Source: an uncultured Bacteroidales bacterium | GTDB lineage: Bacteria; Bacteroidota; Bacteroidia; Bacteroidales; Bacteroidaceae | Reading direction: 5' to 3' | Length of the DNA: 64,000 nucleotides | NCBI GenBank assembly: GCA_902787555.1 | Contig: CADAGO010000020.1 | Coordinates: 82,356 to 146,355, forward strand | Shown here: positions 28,118 to 38,863 of the stretch, in pieces | Layout of the letters: every line of letters begins with the position of its first letter | How positions within the stretch are numbered: position 1 is the first letter of the stretch | The notes under the pieces: model-generated | What the model was told of the DNA's origin: nothing | The model's database searches: none | What the model saw: the letters and a program-made list of their open reading frames with translations, nothing else | Made by a program: the position numbers and the translations under genes

Positions 28118-30571
28118 ATGAGACTTGCAAGCAAAATTTTATTCTTTTTGACAGCCATAGTGATGGCTTGTCCTTCCGTTGCTCAAAATTGGTATATGAT
28201 AAACACTCATTCCGACTCTAAGTACAATTATAATTGGAGTTTCCCTTATGAAATAAGTCAGTTCCCTTATTCCGATTTCTCGTCTGACGGCCGCTCTTTC
28301 CGTATGTTTGCAGGAGAGTCTGATGAAGATGCAGCAAACTATGTCCCCTATGCTATTTCAATGATTGATAGTGTAACATTCGTTGATGAAATGCCTGAAG
28401 AGCTTCAGTCGCATAACAAGTATCAGGTTTATACATTAAGTGTTACGACTAAGGGTCAAGTGGGAGTTCATTCAAGGGAACAGTACGTAGATTGCGTCGT
28501 TTCTTTGGATGGTAAAGATGGCTATAATTGGTATTCTGGCACTGGTAGCATTCGTGGACGAGGAAATTCAACTTGGAGTATTTACCCCAAAAAGCCTTAT
28601 CGTATTAAGTTGAATGAAAAGCATAAGGTTTTGGGATTGGCAAAGGCAAAGAGTTGGGTGCTGTTGGCTAACTATCGCGACCTTACAAGTATGATGAATA
28701 CATATGTATTTGAGGTTGCACGTTGGATGGGTATGCCTTATGTGAATCATACTCGTTTTGTGGAGTTGTTTATTGATGGTAAATATGAGGGCTTGTATCA
28801 ACTGACAGAACAAGTACAGCAAGGCGCTAATCGTGTAGATGTGTCAGATACGAAAGGTATTTTGCTGTCTATGGATAAGGACGACGGTCCAGAGCTTAGT
28901 CCGGAGTCGACCGACAACTTCTGGTCAACAGTTTATAATTTGCCTATGTGTGTGAAGCACCCAGATGAAGTGACCGCAGTTCAGCTTGATTCCATCAAGG
29001 CTGTGTTTGCAGAGTTGGAGAGTGTTATTAAGGCAGTTGATTATCAAGCACTTGATTCACTGATGGATATGCGTTCGTTCATGACAATGGCAATGATTCA
29101 GGAACTTGTTGAGAATGTCGAGATTTGTGCACCACGTAGCATTTTTATGTACAAAGACGGCACAGGCAAGTGGGCTATGGGCCCGTTCTGGGATTGGGAT
29201 GCAGGCTTCGACTTTGACTGGGGGACATTCTATGATGGCAACATCTTCCGTTATTTCAACGATTATCGCGAATTGGTTTTGGGCACAGATCCTGCAAACC
29301 GTAAAGGACAATATGGTGCTACTCCACGATTCTTCACTGATATGTTTAAATCAGATCGTTATACCAAAGAGTATAAAGAGCTGTGGAATTCTGTGAAAGA
29401 TTCGATTGTTGATCACAGTTGGGCTATAGTGGAACAATATGTGGTAGAACTCAACAAGGGTGCATACAATCGCAATAAAATGCGTTGGCCAATTGTGGAA
29501 AACTCTTCTTGGTGGCAACCAGCGACCTATGATGTGAACCAAGAGCTGTCGAAGATGAAGACATGGCTCGATAATCGTGTTGCGTATCTCGATCAGGTTA
29601 TCAATGCTTACCCTCAGACGGGGTCTGAAGAAATTGAGGAGCAACCAGAGTATGGCATCTTGAATACGTTCATTTCTGGTAACAATATTGACATTTATGC
29701 AATGTTGAGTCTTGCCGATGGTTATTCTCAGGCGGCGTATATCGAGATCAGTCCAAATACGTTGGCAGAAATGTTAGGTCTGTCAATAAATGATTTTAAC
29801 AACGCACAGGTTAGGTTGAGCGCACTCAATGCCAACGGTTCAACAGGCGGCCATACTGCACAGGGCGCGTGGGGTGCTTGGTTTGATGATAAAGGCAATG
29901 TGGAAAATTATGGTGGCAATTCTCGCGTGTTTATAGAACCGAAGAATCTCAGTACCAGCGATGTGTATAGCTGGAACTATGGTTGTCATCCGAATAATTG
30001 CCAAAAAGGAGACCAATATGTTGCTACCATGCGTTATGCTATAACACGAAACAGACAGACAGCATACGTGACAGTATCTGTTCATTTCGGTATTGACTGC
30101 ATACCTACAGGCACTTATGATGATGTCAACGTAGACCCATCGCTTTATTCATGGCGTAATATGCAGAAAGTTGGTGAAGAAACTATTACTAAGTCATTTG
30201 ACATGGGTTCTGTGGACGCCTACAGCAAACAGCCGATTTCTATCAACCTGAATGCCATACAGGCAAAGTTCCCCGAAGGAGCAACGGTTGATGACCTTAA
30301 ATACATGGCATGCACAGATATCAAGACGGGTGAGCTGACCTCAAGCTTAACTTCTTCTAACGGTTTTTACTTGATGTTTGACGGAACCGCCACTTCCTGG
30401 GGCAAAAGTGAGTGTAAAGTGGGATACAATCCAAGTACAAGTACTTTGGATTTTGCCTATACTTCAGATCTTGAAGCACCAGCCAGCGGCAGTAAATGCA
30501 CTGCGAGTGTCTTTCTCGTATACGATGATCGATACTATTATAAGTTCAAAATGGATATCACATTGAATTAA
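28118..30571 (+). CDS. Secreted CotH-family protein kinase-like protein
   Basis: 817 residues. N-terminal export signal, either lipoprotein type (IVMAC, Cys18) or type I (PSVAQ). The CotH domain spans about residues 105-500: GRGNSTWSIYPKKPYRIKL from Gly147, ANYRDLTSMMNTYVFEVAR, LFIDGKYEGLYQLTEQV and the acidic WDWD motif (Trp358-Asp361). CotH proteins are atypical secreted kinases. The C-terminal ~290 residues resemble the DUF4859-type beta-rich domain (tentative). It is upstream of, and in the same direction as, the FAS1/SusCD genes with a 185-base gap, so coexpression is possible but not certain. Confidence 0.82.
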   Translation: MRLASKILFFLTAIVMACPSVAQNWYMINTHSDSKYNYNWSFPYEISQFPYSDFSSDGRSFRMFAGESDEDAANYVPYAISMIDSVTFVDEMPEELQSHNKYQVYTLSVTTKGQVGVHSREQYVDCVVSLDGKDGYNWYSGTGSIRGRGNSTWSIYPKKPYRIKLNEKHKVLGLAKAKSWVLLANYRDLTSMMNTYVFEVARWMGMPYVNHTRFVELFIDGKYEGLYQLTEQVQQGANRVDVSDTKGILLSMDKDDGPELSPESTDNFWSTVYNLPMCVKHPDEVTAVQLDSIKAVFAELESVIKAVDYQALDSLMDMRSFMTMAMIQELVENVEICAPRSIFMYKDGTGKWAMGPFWDWDAGFDFDWGTFYDGNIFRYFNDYRELVLGTDPANRKGQYGATPRFFTDMFKSDRYTKEYKELWNSVKDSIVDHSWAIVEQYVVELNKGAYNRNKMRWPIVENSSWWQPATYDVNQELSKMKTWLDNRVAYLDQVINAYPQTGSEEIEEQPEYGILNTFISGNNIDIYAMLSLADGYSQAAYIEISPNTLAEMLGLSINDFNNAQVRLSALNANGSTGGHTAQGAWGAWFDDKGNVENYGGNSRVFIEPKNLSTSDVYSWNYGCHPNNCQKGDQYVATMRYAITRNRQTAYVTVSVHFGIDCIPTGTYDDVNVDPSLYSWRNMQKVGEETITKSFDMGSVDAYSKQPISINLNAIQAKFPEGATVDDLKYMACTDIKTGELTSSLTSSNGFYLMFDGTATSWGKSECKVGYNPSTSTLDFAYTSDLEAPASGSKCTASVFLVYDDRYYYKFKMDITLN

Positions 30572-30612
30572 TATAAATATTAACATTAATAACCAATTAA
30601 ACAATTCAAAAA

Positions 30613-30666
30613 ATGAACAAAGAAACAAAAACAAGATGGTTTTACATACCCATAGACGATAGCTGA
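30613..30666 (+). CDS. Possible 17-residue micro-ORF
   Basis: ATG to TGA encodes MNKETKTRWFYIPIDDS. It follows CAATTCAAAAA, an A-rich start context like that of the real genes around it. A hairpin (CGATA 30657 with TATCG near 30680) overlaps its end. No homolog was recognised; it may be a leader peptide for the FAS1-SusC-SusD genes or chance. Confidence 0.25.
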   Translation: MNKETKTRWFYIPIDDS

Positions 30667-30756
30667 AGTTCAGTAAGTTATCGAAGAGTGATAAAAATGA
30701 TGTTGAATAATCAAAAAATTATATATCAAAATCAATAATTAATAATTCTAAAAATT

Positions 30757-33681
30757 ATGTTGTTTAACTTTCAGAGTAACAAACTACGCAAGCATCTTCT
30801 AATAGGAAGTGCTGTGTGTGCTGCAACTCTTGGTTTCTTTGGCTGTACGCCAGATTATAACCTTGATGAAGATCAGCCTTCAGGACTGAACACCATCTAT
30901 GGTTATATGGAAGACCAGGGAAACTACAAGAATTTCTTGCGGCTTATTGATGACCTGGGTGAGAAGGCAACTCTCTCAAAGACAGGTAGTAAAACCCTGT
31001 TTATTGCAGACGATGACGCTTTTGCGAAATTCTATGCAAACAATAAATGGGGTGTGAAAAGTTATGATCAATTGTCAGAAGCACAGAAGAAACTGATTCT
31101 TCGTTCTTCGATGATTGATAATCCAGCGACAATCAGTTTGCTTTCAAGCGTTCAAGGACCAATTGAAGGCGAATGTATGCGTCGTACCGCTTCTTTGCAG
31201 ACTTATGACTCCGTTTTGGTTGTAAGTGCTACAGACCCTCAGATTCCAAGATTGGCAGGCGAACTGACAAAGTACTGGAAGAATTTGGCACAGACACATG
31301 ATACGATTGTGCTCTTCAAAGACTTCTCGGGTGCAGCTCCTATGATTCACTTCTTGCCACGTTTCTTGGAGCAGAACATGATTACAGGTCATGACGTAGA
31401 CTTCCTCTACAACGACCCAATTGGAACTCATGTTTCTGATGATGCTTATGTAAACGACTGTAAGGTCATCGAACCTAACATCTTCTGTAAGAATGGTTTC
31501 TTGCATAAGGTAAATAAGGTGATGTTGCCACTCGACAACATGGCAGAGCTGATCCGTGTCAGACCACAGTTTAGCATCTACTCATCTTTGTTGGAGCGTT
31601 TCGCAGCACCTTATTACAACTATGACATCACTCGCGAATATAATCGTATTTACAAGACAGATGTCGATTCTGTTTACCAGAAAGCTTATTTTGCTACGCG
31701 AGGAAGCGAAAGCCAAGGTATCACTTCTACAGCGCGTAACCAAGATAAGGACAGGTTGTATTCACTCCAGTTGACTGAGTTGCTGAAATTCGACCCAGGA
31801 TGGAACCGTTATAGTCCAGGTACCCTGAACGACCGTGACCGCGATGAGGTGATGGAAGACATGGGTTGTATGTTGGTTCCTACTGATGCTGCCCTCACTG
31901 AGTGGTGGAATAACGGTGGCGGTAAAGTTCTCAAGGACAACTTTGGTACATGGGACAATATTCCTGACCGCGTTATCGTAGAACTTATCAAAAATAATCA
32001 GCTTTACTCATTGGTTGGTTCCGTTCCTTCAAAGTTCAAGTCAGTATTGAATGACGCTGCGATGGAAATGGGCATCACCACATCTGATGTTGACAGCGTA
32101 TTCCTTGCATGTAACGGTGCAGTTTATCAGACTAATAAGGTGTTCTCGCCAATGTCTTATTCATCAGTGCTCTTCCCAGCAGTGGTTACAGATAACCTCA
32201 GCGTTATTTATAATGCAATCTCATTGTTGGAGTATCAGGCATATTTGAACTCAATGGTTTCTCGCTATAGTTTCTTCATCCCAGTTAATGAAGGCTTGCT
32301 GACTTATATCGACCCAGTTTCCCTCGGTCAGGCAGAAACCCATATTTGGAAGTTCATGATGAATCCTAATCCAGGTAGCAACATGTTCTCACATATTCAG
32401 GCAGTTGTTTACAAGGCAGAGAAACAGGAAGACGGATCATGGCTTCAGACCGACTCTTTGAGAACAATCGTTGGTAGTTCTTCTACCGACCAGCTGTTCG
32501 ACCGTCTTGAGGACCTCCTTGATAACATTATCGTGATAGGTGATGTTGTTGAAGGTAAGGAGTATTATCAGACTAAGGGAAGAAACTTCGTAAGGGTTGG
32601 TGGTACAATTAATGTACCAGGCCAGATGACAGTTTCTGGTGGTTTCCAGATTGAGAATAATGCACCTCTGACCGTGTCGAATGTCTATAATATGGAGAAC
32701 GGTAAGTCTTATATCGTTGATACTCCAGTTTATACAGCACACAGAGCTGTCAGCGATGTGCTTGCTGATCATGAAGCAAAGGACGGTGAGTTCTCAGAAT
32801 TCTATGAGTTGCTTCGTGAGTGCGGTGCTTTGGCTGTAAGTACTGGTTCTAAGGTGAACTGGTCGGCTACCTCAAGAAATGGTAACCTGATTTACATTCC
32901 AGAGAATGATTCCAAGGAGAGTGTCAACTATCTGTTGAACACCTATCATTATACCATTTACGCTCCTACTAATGCTGCTATGGATGAAGCTCGTGCAATG
33001 GGTCTTCCAACAATGGAAATGCTTGATGAGGCGCTTGCTATTGATGAAGATGATTCAACAAAGATCAAGATTCCAACTGATCCAAGCGAGAATCCTATGC
33101 TGTATAAGATGATTCAGTATCATTTCATTGACACGTTGGGCGATTCAATTGCCTTTGATACTGTCAGCCTTACTGCTTCTCGTATCCGCAAGGTGATGCT
33201 CGACTTCGTTAAATACCACATCCAGGATAATTCAATCTTTATCGACGAAGTAGGCGAACTCTTTGAGAAGGATGAGCAAGGCAATCTCAAGGTGACGCCT
33301 GATTTTGCCAGTGGTAGATACGAAACAGCAAAGACCAATCCTTCAACAGGTCGTTCATACAGACTGACGATTAATAATGATGGTAAAAACCTTACGGTTA
33401 CAGGCGTTAACTCTAACGTGCAGACCGTCAATAAGGACATAATGTTTAATGAAATCGCTCGTGAGTATTGGTTGAATAATTCGAAGGCAGAGAGTGCAAC
33501 GATGATTGAAACCTCTTCAAGTGTTGTACTTCATGCCATTGATCATCCTCTCCTATATAAATATAAAATAGGTGCAGATTTGGCATTACCAGAAAACAAT
33601 CAGTTCATCTATTCTCCATTTGAGATTTATAATCCTGATGAAGAGGAGGCTGCAGCTGAAACAAAACGTAGACGTAAATAA
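30757..33681 (+). CDS. Large multi-FAS1 (fasciclin) domain lipoprotein
   Basis: 974 residues. Lipoprotein signal ending LGFFGC (Cys30) followed by TPDYN. FAS1-like segments can be seen from about 45 (TLFIADDDAFAKFYANN), in the middle (SRYSFFIPVNEGLLTYI) and near 720 (YTIYAPTNAAMDEA), up to four in total. FAS1 domains mediate adhesion or ligand binding in surface proteins. It ends 2 bases before a susC gene, so it is probably a surface lipoprotein working with that transporter. Ligand unknown. Confidence 0.85.
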   Translation: MLFNFQSNKLRKHLLIGSAVCAATLGFFGCTPDYNLDEDQPSGLNTIYGYMEDQGNYKNFLRLIDDLGEKATLSKTGSKTLFIADDDAFAKFYANNKWGVKSYDQLSEAQKKLILRSSMIDNPATISLLSSVQGPIEGECMRRTASLQTYDSVLVVSATDPQIPRLAGELTKYWKNLAQTHDTIVLFKDFSGAAPMIHFLPRFLEQNMITGHDVDFLYNDPIGTHVSDDAYVNDCKVIEPNIFCKNGFLHKVNKVMLPLDNMAELIRVRPQFSIYSSLLERFAAPYYNYDITREYNRIYKTDVDSVYQKAYFATRGSESQGITSTARNQDKDRLYSLQLTELLKFDPGWNRYSPGTLNDRDRDEVMEDMGCMLVPTDAALTEWWNNGGGKVLKDNFGTWDNIPDRVIVELIKNNQLYSLVGSVPSKFKSVLNDAAMEMGITTSDVDSVFLACNGAVYQTNKVFSPMSYSSVLFPAVVTDNLSVIYNAISLLEYQAYLNSMVSRYSFFIPVNEGLLTYIDPVSLGQAETHIWKFMMNPNPGSNMFSHIQAVVYKAEKQEDGSWLQTDSLRTIVGSSSTDQLFDRLEDLLDNIIVIGDVVEGKEYYQTKGRNFVRVGGTINVPGQMTVSGGFQIENNAPLTVSNVYNMENGKSYIVDTPVYTAHRAVSDVLADHEAKDGEFSEFYELLRECGALAVSTGSKVNWSATSRNGNLIYIPENDSKESVNYLLNTYHYTIYAPTNAAMDEARAMGLPTMEMLDEALAIDEDDSTKIKIPTDPSENPMLYKMIQYHFIDTLGDSIAFDTVSLTASRIRKVMLDFVKYHIQDNSIFIDEVGELFEKDEQGNLKVTPDFASGRYETAKTNPSTGRSYRLTINNDGKNLTVTGVNSNVQTVNKDIMFNEIAREYWLNNSKAESATMIETSSSVVLHAIDHPLLYKYKIGADLALPENNQFIYSPFEIYNPDEEEAAAETKRRRK

Positions 33682-33683
33682 CT

Positions 33684-36600
33684 ATGAGTATGAAAAGAAT
33701 ATTATCAATATTAATGCTTATGGCTTGTTTCTGTGGAATGGCACAGGCACAGGTTCAGGCTGGCGACATTATTTCTGGTACTGTCTCAGACGAAACAGAA
33801 CCATTGATGATGGTGAATGTTGTCGAAATAGACGCAAATAAGCGTATTGTTGCCCATGGAGTTACAGATATCAATGGTAACTTCTCTTTCAAGGTAGTGA
33901 ATCCAAAGGACCATATCCAGGTTTCATATATCGGTTACAAGACGCAAAGTCTTCCTATTAATAAAAAGGTGTTCAAGATTGTGATGCAAAGTGCAACTAC
34001 AATCACACCAATCGTTATTGAAGCAACAAAGAGAACTGAAAGCGAAGGTCTGAAAATCCCTATCACAGAGATTTCTACTGCACAGCAGACAATCGATATG
34101 AAGGAATTCGAAGGTTTGGCAATGACTTCTGTTGATGAAGCTTTGCAGGGACGTATCGCAGGTCTCGATATCGTAATGAACTCAGGTAACCTCGGTGCTG
34201 GTTCAACCATGCGTCTTCGTGGTGTTGGTACCATTACAGGTGATGCAGAACCGCTGATTGTTGTAAACGGTAACGCCAGCGACTTGAGAATCGATATGAA
34301 CCAGAAGGATGACTACAACGAAGAAAAGTTTGCAGAACTCCTCCAGGTTAACCCTGAAGATATCGAAAGTATCACAGTCCTCAAGGATGCTGCTGCAACA
34401 GCAATCTGGGGTAGCCGTGGTGCAAATGGTGTAATTGAAATCCGTACGAAGCGTGGTCAGCGTGGTAAGACACGTGTGACTTATTCATATCGTTTCAGTG
34501 GTACTTGGTCTCCACGTGGTATGAAGATGCTCAATGGTGACGACTATACCATGTTCTTGAAAGAGGCATACTACAACCCAACGTTGAAGAGCTCAATTGC
34601 TGATAATACCGCATCTGATTACATTCCTGAAATCAACTACGACCCGAACTACTCTCAGTATCACATGTTCAACAACAACACTGACTGGGAGACAATCATC
34701 AACCAAACAGGACAGAATCATTCACACTATGTTTCTTTGTCAGGTGGTGGTGATAAGGCGCGTTTCCGTGTAGCAGGTGGTTATGACCATCAGATCGGTA
34801 CCGTTATTAACCAGAAGCTCGACCGTTACACTACTCGTGTTGCTCTCGACTACTACGTATCAACAAAGATTCAGGTATCTACCAACTTCTCATTGACCTA
34901 CACGGAAAACAAGAGAACGGCTACATCAAGTGGTGGTCTTGCTGACCTCGCTTATGAAATGATGCCTAACCTTGCTCCTTACGAGGAAGATGAGAATGAG
35001 CAATCTACAGGTGATTTCTACATCATGCAGAAAGAGTATACTTCTTCTCAGTTGAATGACCGTTTGAGTAAGGGTAACCCATTGGCAGCAGCCTATCTTG
35101 GTAAGAGACTGACTAACGACTTGTCATTGAATCCGGAATTCATTTTCCGTTATGACATTTTGGGTACTGAGCCTAAGGAGCACCGTTTGCAGTATCAGGG
35201 TCAAGTATCCTTCAGCGTTTCTGCAAACGATAGTCACAACTTCACTCCTTCTGCTCTTCAGTCAGATGGTTGGAATGGTGGAAATGCCAACGTGGCATCT
35301 ACCAGCCAGAGTAAGAGCAACCGCTTCAGTACTCGTCACAGTTTGACTTACACACCACACTTCAACAATGAAGACCATTCATTGATGTTCATGGTACGTG
35401 GTGAGTATAGTACTGGTAACAGTTCTAACCAGAGTGTGTCACGCAAGTGGTTGCCAACAGGCGATATTACTTCTGCACTCGCAGGTGGTGTGCTCAGTAG
35501 TGCCAATGGTAGTGTAAGTGCTCCTTCTAAGTCAGAGAACTTCGCATTCCAGACTCACTACTCTTTCAGAGGTAAGTATAGCTTCGACTTCACAGCTCGT
35601 TTCGATAAGTCAAACGGTAACCCAAAGAAGTGGGGTGCATACTATGGTATCTCAGGACGTTGGAATATTTCCGATGAGACATTTATCAAAGAAAAGCTGA
35701 AATGGATCAACATGTTGTCACTCAGCCTCGGTTGGGGACGTTCAGGTCGTCCATCAGGTGGTTCAACCTCAATGTATAGTACATATAGTTCAGACGGTTC
35801 ATACCTTGGTGTGACAGCCGTTGCTCCTCAGCAGATTCGTTTGAAGATTATCCGTCCTGCAAACAACGATACATGGAACCTCGGTTCTCACTTTGCATTC
35901 TTCCGCAACAAGATTTCCGGAGACGTTCAGGTTTATACCAGTAGAAATGAGCAGGTACAAAGTTATCCTATTCCTACTTCTTCTGGTTACAGCAACCTTC
36001 CTGCTAAGTTGCAAGGTATCGTTCGTAATAACGGATGGGAATTCAACCTTAACATTAATAACTTCATCCGTCGTGGAAAGTTCTCTGCATCATTCAATAT
36101 GGCATTCTCGAACAACCGTAACCAAATCCTCGAGATGGATGCAATGGTGCTCGATCAGATGAACAATGAGTTCAATCATGAAAACGGTCAGTACCTCTCT
36201 CGTGTACAGATTAAGAACCCAATCGGTTCTATCTATGGTTTCCGTTACAAAGGTGTTTATGCATACTCAGAATGGAGTGCAACCGAGATTCCAGGCGTCA
36301 GCGGTCCTGATGCACCAGTAGCACGCAATGCTGCAGGTGAAGTTATCTTGAACGAGAACGGTCGTTCAAAACCAATGATGTTCGACTACGGAGGCATTCA
36401 GTATGAGTTCAAGGGCGGTGATGCCAAGTATGAAGATATCAACCATGATGGTAACATCAACGAACTCGATATCGTTTATCTTGGTTCGTCTCTTCCAAAG
36501 CTGACTGGTGGTTTCGGTATCCAGCTCAACTATGGCCGATTCAATGTGAACATGCGTTTCAACTATCGTATTGGTCAGAAGGTTGTCAATGGAGCACGTA

Positions 36601-36983
36601 TGACGGCTGAAAACATGTATGAAAACAACAACCAGTCACGTGCGGTTAACTGGCGTTGGCATAATGAAGGTGACATTGCTGTTATTCCTCGCGCACTTCA
36701 CGATTTCGGATACAACTGGTTAGGTTCAGACCGCTTCATGGAAGACGCTTCATTCCTGCGAATGAACTTCATCACCATGTCTTATAGCGTTCCTACCAAG
36801 CAGTTGACCCAGTTCGGTATCAAGAGTTTGAGTCTCAACCTCAACTTCAACAATGTATTCGTTCTTACGAAATATTCTGGTGCTGACCCAGAAGTTTCTC
36901 AGGGTGGATATAGCGCAGCAAGAGACAATGGTCGTACACCTCGATCAAAGCAGTTTACTTTAGGTATAAATATCGGATTCTAA
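33684..36983 (+). CDS. SusC/RagA-family TonB-dependent outer-membrane transporter (first)
   Basis: 1099 residues. Signal peptide ending GMAQAQ, an N-terminal carboxypeptidase-regulatory-like beta-sandwich (IISGTVSDETEPLMMVNVVE), a plug domain (VDEALQGRIAGLDIVM; ATAIWGSRGANGVIEIRTKRG) and a 22-strand-type barrel ending in Phe (GINIGF). SusC proteins import oligosaccharides or other large ligands with energy from TonB. Paired with the SusD-like gene 12 bases downstream. No hydrolase is nearby to hint at substrate. Confidence 0.95.
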   Translation: MSMKRILSILMLMACFCGMAQAQVQAGDIISGTVSDETEPLMMVNVVEIDANKRIVAHGVTDINGNFSFKVVNPKDHIQVSYIGYKTQSLPINKKVFKIVMQSATTITPIVIEATKRTESEGLKIPITEISTAQQTIDMKEFEGLAMTSVDEALQGRIAGLDIVMNSGNLGAGSTMRLRGVGTITGDAEPLIVVNGNASDLRIDMNQKDDYNEEKFAELLQVNPEDIESITVLKDAAATAIWGSRGANGVIEIRTKRGQRGKTRVTYSYRFSGTWSPRGMKMLNGDDYTMFLKEAYYNPTLKSSIADNTASDYIPEINYDPNYSQYHMFNNNTDWETIINQTGQNHSHYVSLSGGGDKARFRVAGGYDHQIGTVINQKLDRYTTRVALDYYVSTKIQVSTNFSLTYTENKRTATSSGGLADLAYEMMPNLAPYEEDENEQSTGDFYIMQKEYTSSQLNDRLSKGNPLAAAYLGKRLTNDLSLNPEFIFRYDILGTEPKEHRLQYQGQVSFSVSANDSHNFTPSALQSDGWNGGNANVASTSQSKSNRFSTRHSLTYTPHFNNEDHSLMFMVRGEYSTGNSSNQSVSRKWLPTGDITSALAGGVLSSANGSVSAPSKSENFAFQTHYSFRGKYSFDFTARFDKSNGNPKKWGAYYGISGRWNISDETFIKEKLKWINMLSLSLGWGRSGRPSGGSTSMYSTYSSDGSYLGVTAVAPQQIRLKIIRPANNDTWNLGSHFAFFRNKISGDVQVYTSRNEQVQSYPIPTSSGYSNLPAKLQGIVRNNGWEFNLNINNFIRRGKFSASFNMAFSNNRNQILEMDAMVLDQMNNEFNHENGQYLSRVQIKNPIGSIYGFRYKGVYAYSEWSATEIPGVSGPDAPVARNAAGEVILNENGRSKPMMFDYGGIQYEFKGGDAKYEDINHDGNINELDIVYLGSSLPKLTGGFGIQLNYGRFNVNMRFNYRIGQKVVNGARMTAENMYENNNQSRAVNWRWHNEGDIAVIPRALHDFGYNWLGSDRFMEDASFLRMNFITMSYSVPTKQLTQFGIKSLSLNLNFNNVFVLTKYSGADPEVSQGGYSAARDNGRTPRSKQFTLGINIGF

Positions 36984-36995
36984 AAAACAGGAACA

Positions 36996-38855
36996 ATGAA
37001 ACTAATAAATATTATAAAGTCAATAGGTTTGGCAACACTTTCCAGCCTGTCATTGGTTTCGTGCGATGTTGAGGTTTTACCATTGAACCAGATTATTGCG
37101 CAGAACTATTGGACCAGTAAGGCTGACGTTGAGAGTGTCGTATTCTCATGCTATACAGGCTTGACATCGAGTGATGTTCTTAACCGTATGATTATCTGGG
37201 GCGAAGTCCGCTCCGATAACATCAAGGAAGGACAGCAAATCTCTCAAGCAAGCAAAGACCTTCAGTATTTGCTCAATGGAAATATCCTTGAAACAAATTC
37301 TTTTTGTAGTTTTAGTGCATTCTATAAATTGATCAACCGCTGTAACACTGTTGAACTGTATGCTCCAGTGATTCAGGAACGTGACCCTAACTATACAGAA
37401 TCTGACCTTCGTCAGAATTTGGCAGAAGTAAAGGCCATTCGAGATTTGTGCTATTTCTACTTGATTCGTACATACGGAGATGTTCCTTTCACTTTCGTTG
37501 CGTCCATTGATGATGATCAGAATTACTATCTTGGTGCAACAAAGCAGGAACTGATTCTTGATACGCTGATTATGGATTTGGAAGCAAATGCCATTTACGC
37601 TCCAAAGCGTTATGTCAACGATATTGAGAATACTGCCCGTATTTCCCGTAATGCTATCTATGCCATCTTGGCTGATATGTATCTTTGGAGAGCTTCGAAT
37701 GCTAACGTGGCTCCAGCAACTCGTAACGCTGACTATCTCAAGTGTATAGAGTATTGCGATAAGATAATCGATGCTAAGATTGCAGAGTATAAGGAAGACC
37801 GTTATGGAAACTTGAAGCCACAGGTCAGCCGCGATATTTATGCTAAGTATGGTTTCCCTCTGCTTGAAGAATGGACAGAATCAGATCAGACTTCTGGTCA
37901 GGGAACGGTAGCCAAAGCATCTACCAAAATCTTCGGTGGAGATGGCAATTCATTCGAAAGTATTTTCGAGTTGAATTTTGAAGAGGAAAGTCACCGATAT
38001 GGTAGCTCAGCATCCAATTCTGCTATTGGTAGTCTCTATGGAGGCCGTAATAGTAGTGAGAGTGGTGCGCAGTTGGCTGCAAACGATGTCATGATGTCAC
38101 AGAAGCCAGGTCAAAACTATGAGGCAAACGGCTTGTTCTCATCCTATGACTTCCGTAGTCAGACAAGTTTCTTATGGCATGAAAGTAATCCTTATACGAT
38201 TCAGAAATATGTTGTGGAAAGTTCTAGGGTAAGAGTTGGTTCAAGTACGAACTGGAGTGTGGATGGATTGAGCAATAGCGCACGTCAGGAGAACTATGCA
38301 AACTGGATTCTCTATCGACTCACCGACGTCATGTTGATGAAGGCAGAGGCAGAAGTTCAGGTTGCCGGTTATCTTGATGACAATGCAGCTGCTGCAGCTA
38401 CAGATGAAACGACTCCAGCACCTCGTCGAATTGCTCCTACTGGCAACGTTTACACAACAGCGAAGGAGTATTACGATGATGCATTCAATATCGTCATCGC
38501 TATTTATGAGCGCTCTGCTCCACAGGCCATCGCATCAGCAAAACCTCAGCGCACGAATTTCAATATCAAGAAAGACTTTGATCTTCTTGTAGAGAACGAG
38601 CGTCGTAGAGAGCTGCTGTTCGAAGGCAAGCGATATTATGATTTGGTTCGTCGTGCTCGTCGTGAAGGCAGTACAACATACGTATCTGGTTTGCTCAGCA
38701 GCAAGTTCACTCAGAACGCTTCTGCTATGCGAATCAAGATGGCGATGATTGAGTTCTTGTACATGCCATTCGCTGAGGACGAACTGAAGCGCAATCCTCT
38801 TTTGAAGCAGAATCCTGCATACGACAAAGAAAAGAAAAATGAAAGAAACTATTAA
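36996..38855 (+). CDS. RagB/SusD-family nutrient-binding lipoprotein (first)
   Basis: 619 residues. Lipobox LVSC (Cys23). TPR-like SusD fold with the typical C-terminal signature ENERRRELLFEGKRYYDLVR. It forms the lid of the adjacent SusC transporter. Starts 12 bases after susC and ends 8 bases before the next FAS1 gene, so it is in one operon. Confidence 0.94.
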   Translation: MKLINIIKSIGLATLSSLSLVSCDVEVLPLNQIIAQNYWTSKADVESVVFSCYTGLTSSDVLNRMIIWGEVRSDNIKEGQQISQASKDLQYLLNGNILETNSFCSFSAFYKLINRCNTVELYAPVIQERDPNYTESDLRQNLAEVKAIRDLCYFYLIRTYGDVPFTFVASIDDDQNYYLGATKQELILDTLIMDLEANAIYAPKRYVNDIENTARISRNAIYAILADMYLWRASNANVAPATRNADYLKCIEYCDKIIDAKIAEYKEDRYGNLKPQVSRDIYAKYGFPLLEEWTESDQTSGQGTVAKASTKIFGGDGNSFESIFELNFEEESHRYGSSASNSAIGSLYGGRNSSESGAQLAANDVMMSQKPGQNYEANGLFSSYDFRSQTSFLWHESNPYTIQKYVVESSRVRVGSSTNWSVDGLSNSARQENYANWILYRLTDVMLMKAEAEVQVAGYLDDNAAAAATDETTPAPRRIAPTGNVYTTAKEYYDDAFNIVIAIYERSAPQAIASAKPQRTNFNIKKDFDLLVENERRRELLFEGKRYYDLVRRARREGSTTYVSGLLSSKFTQNASAMRIKMAMIEFLYMPFAEDELKRNPLLKQNPAYDKEKKNERNY

Positions 38856-38863
38856 TTAACACT

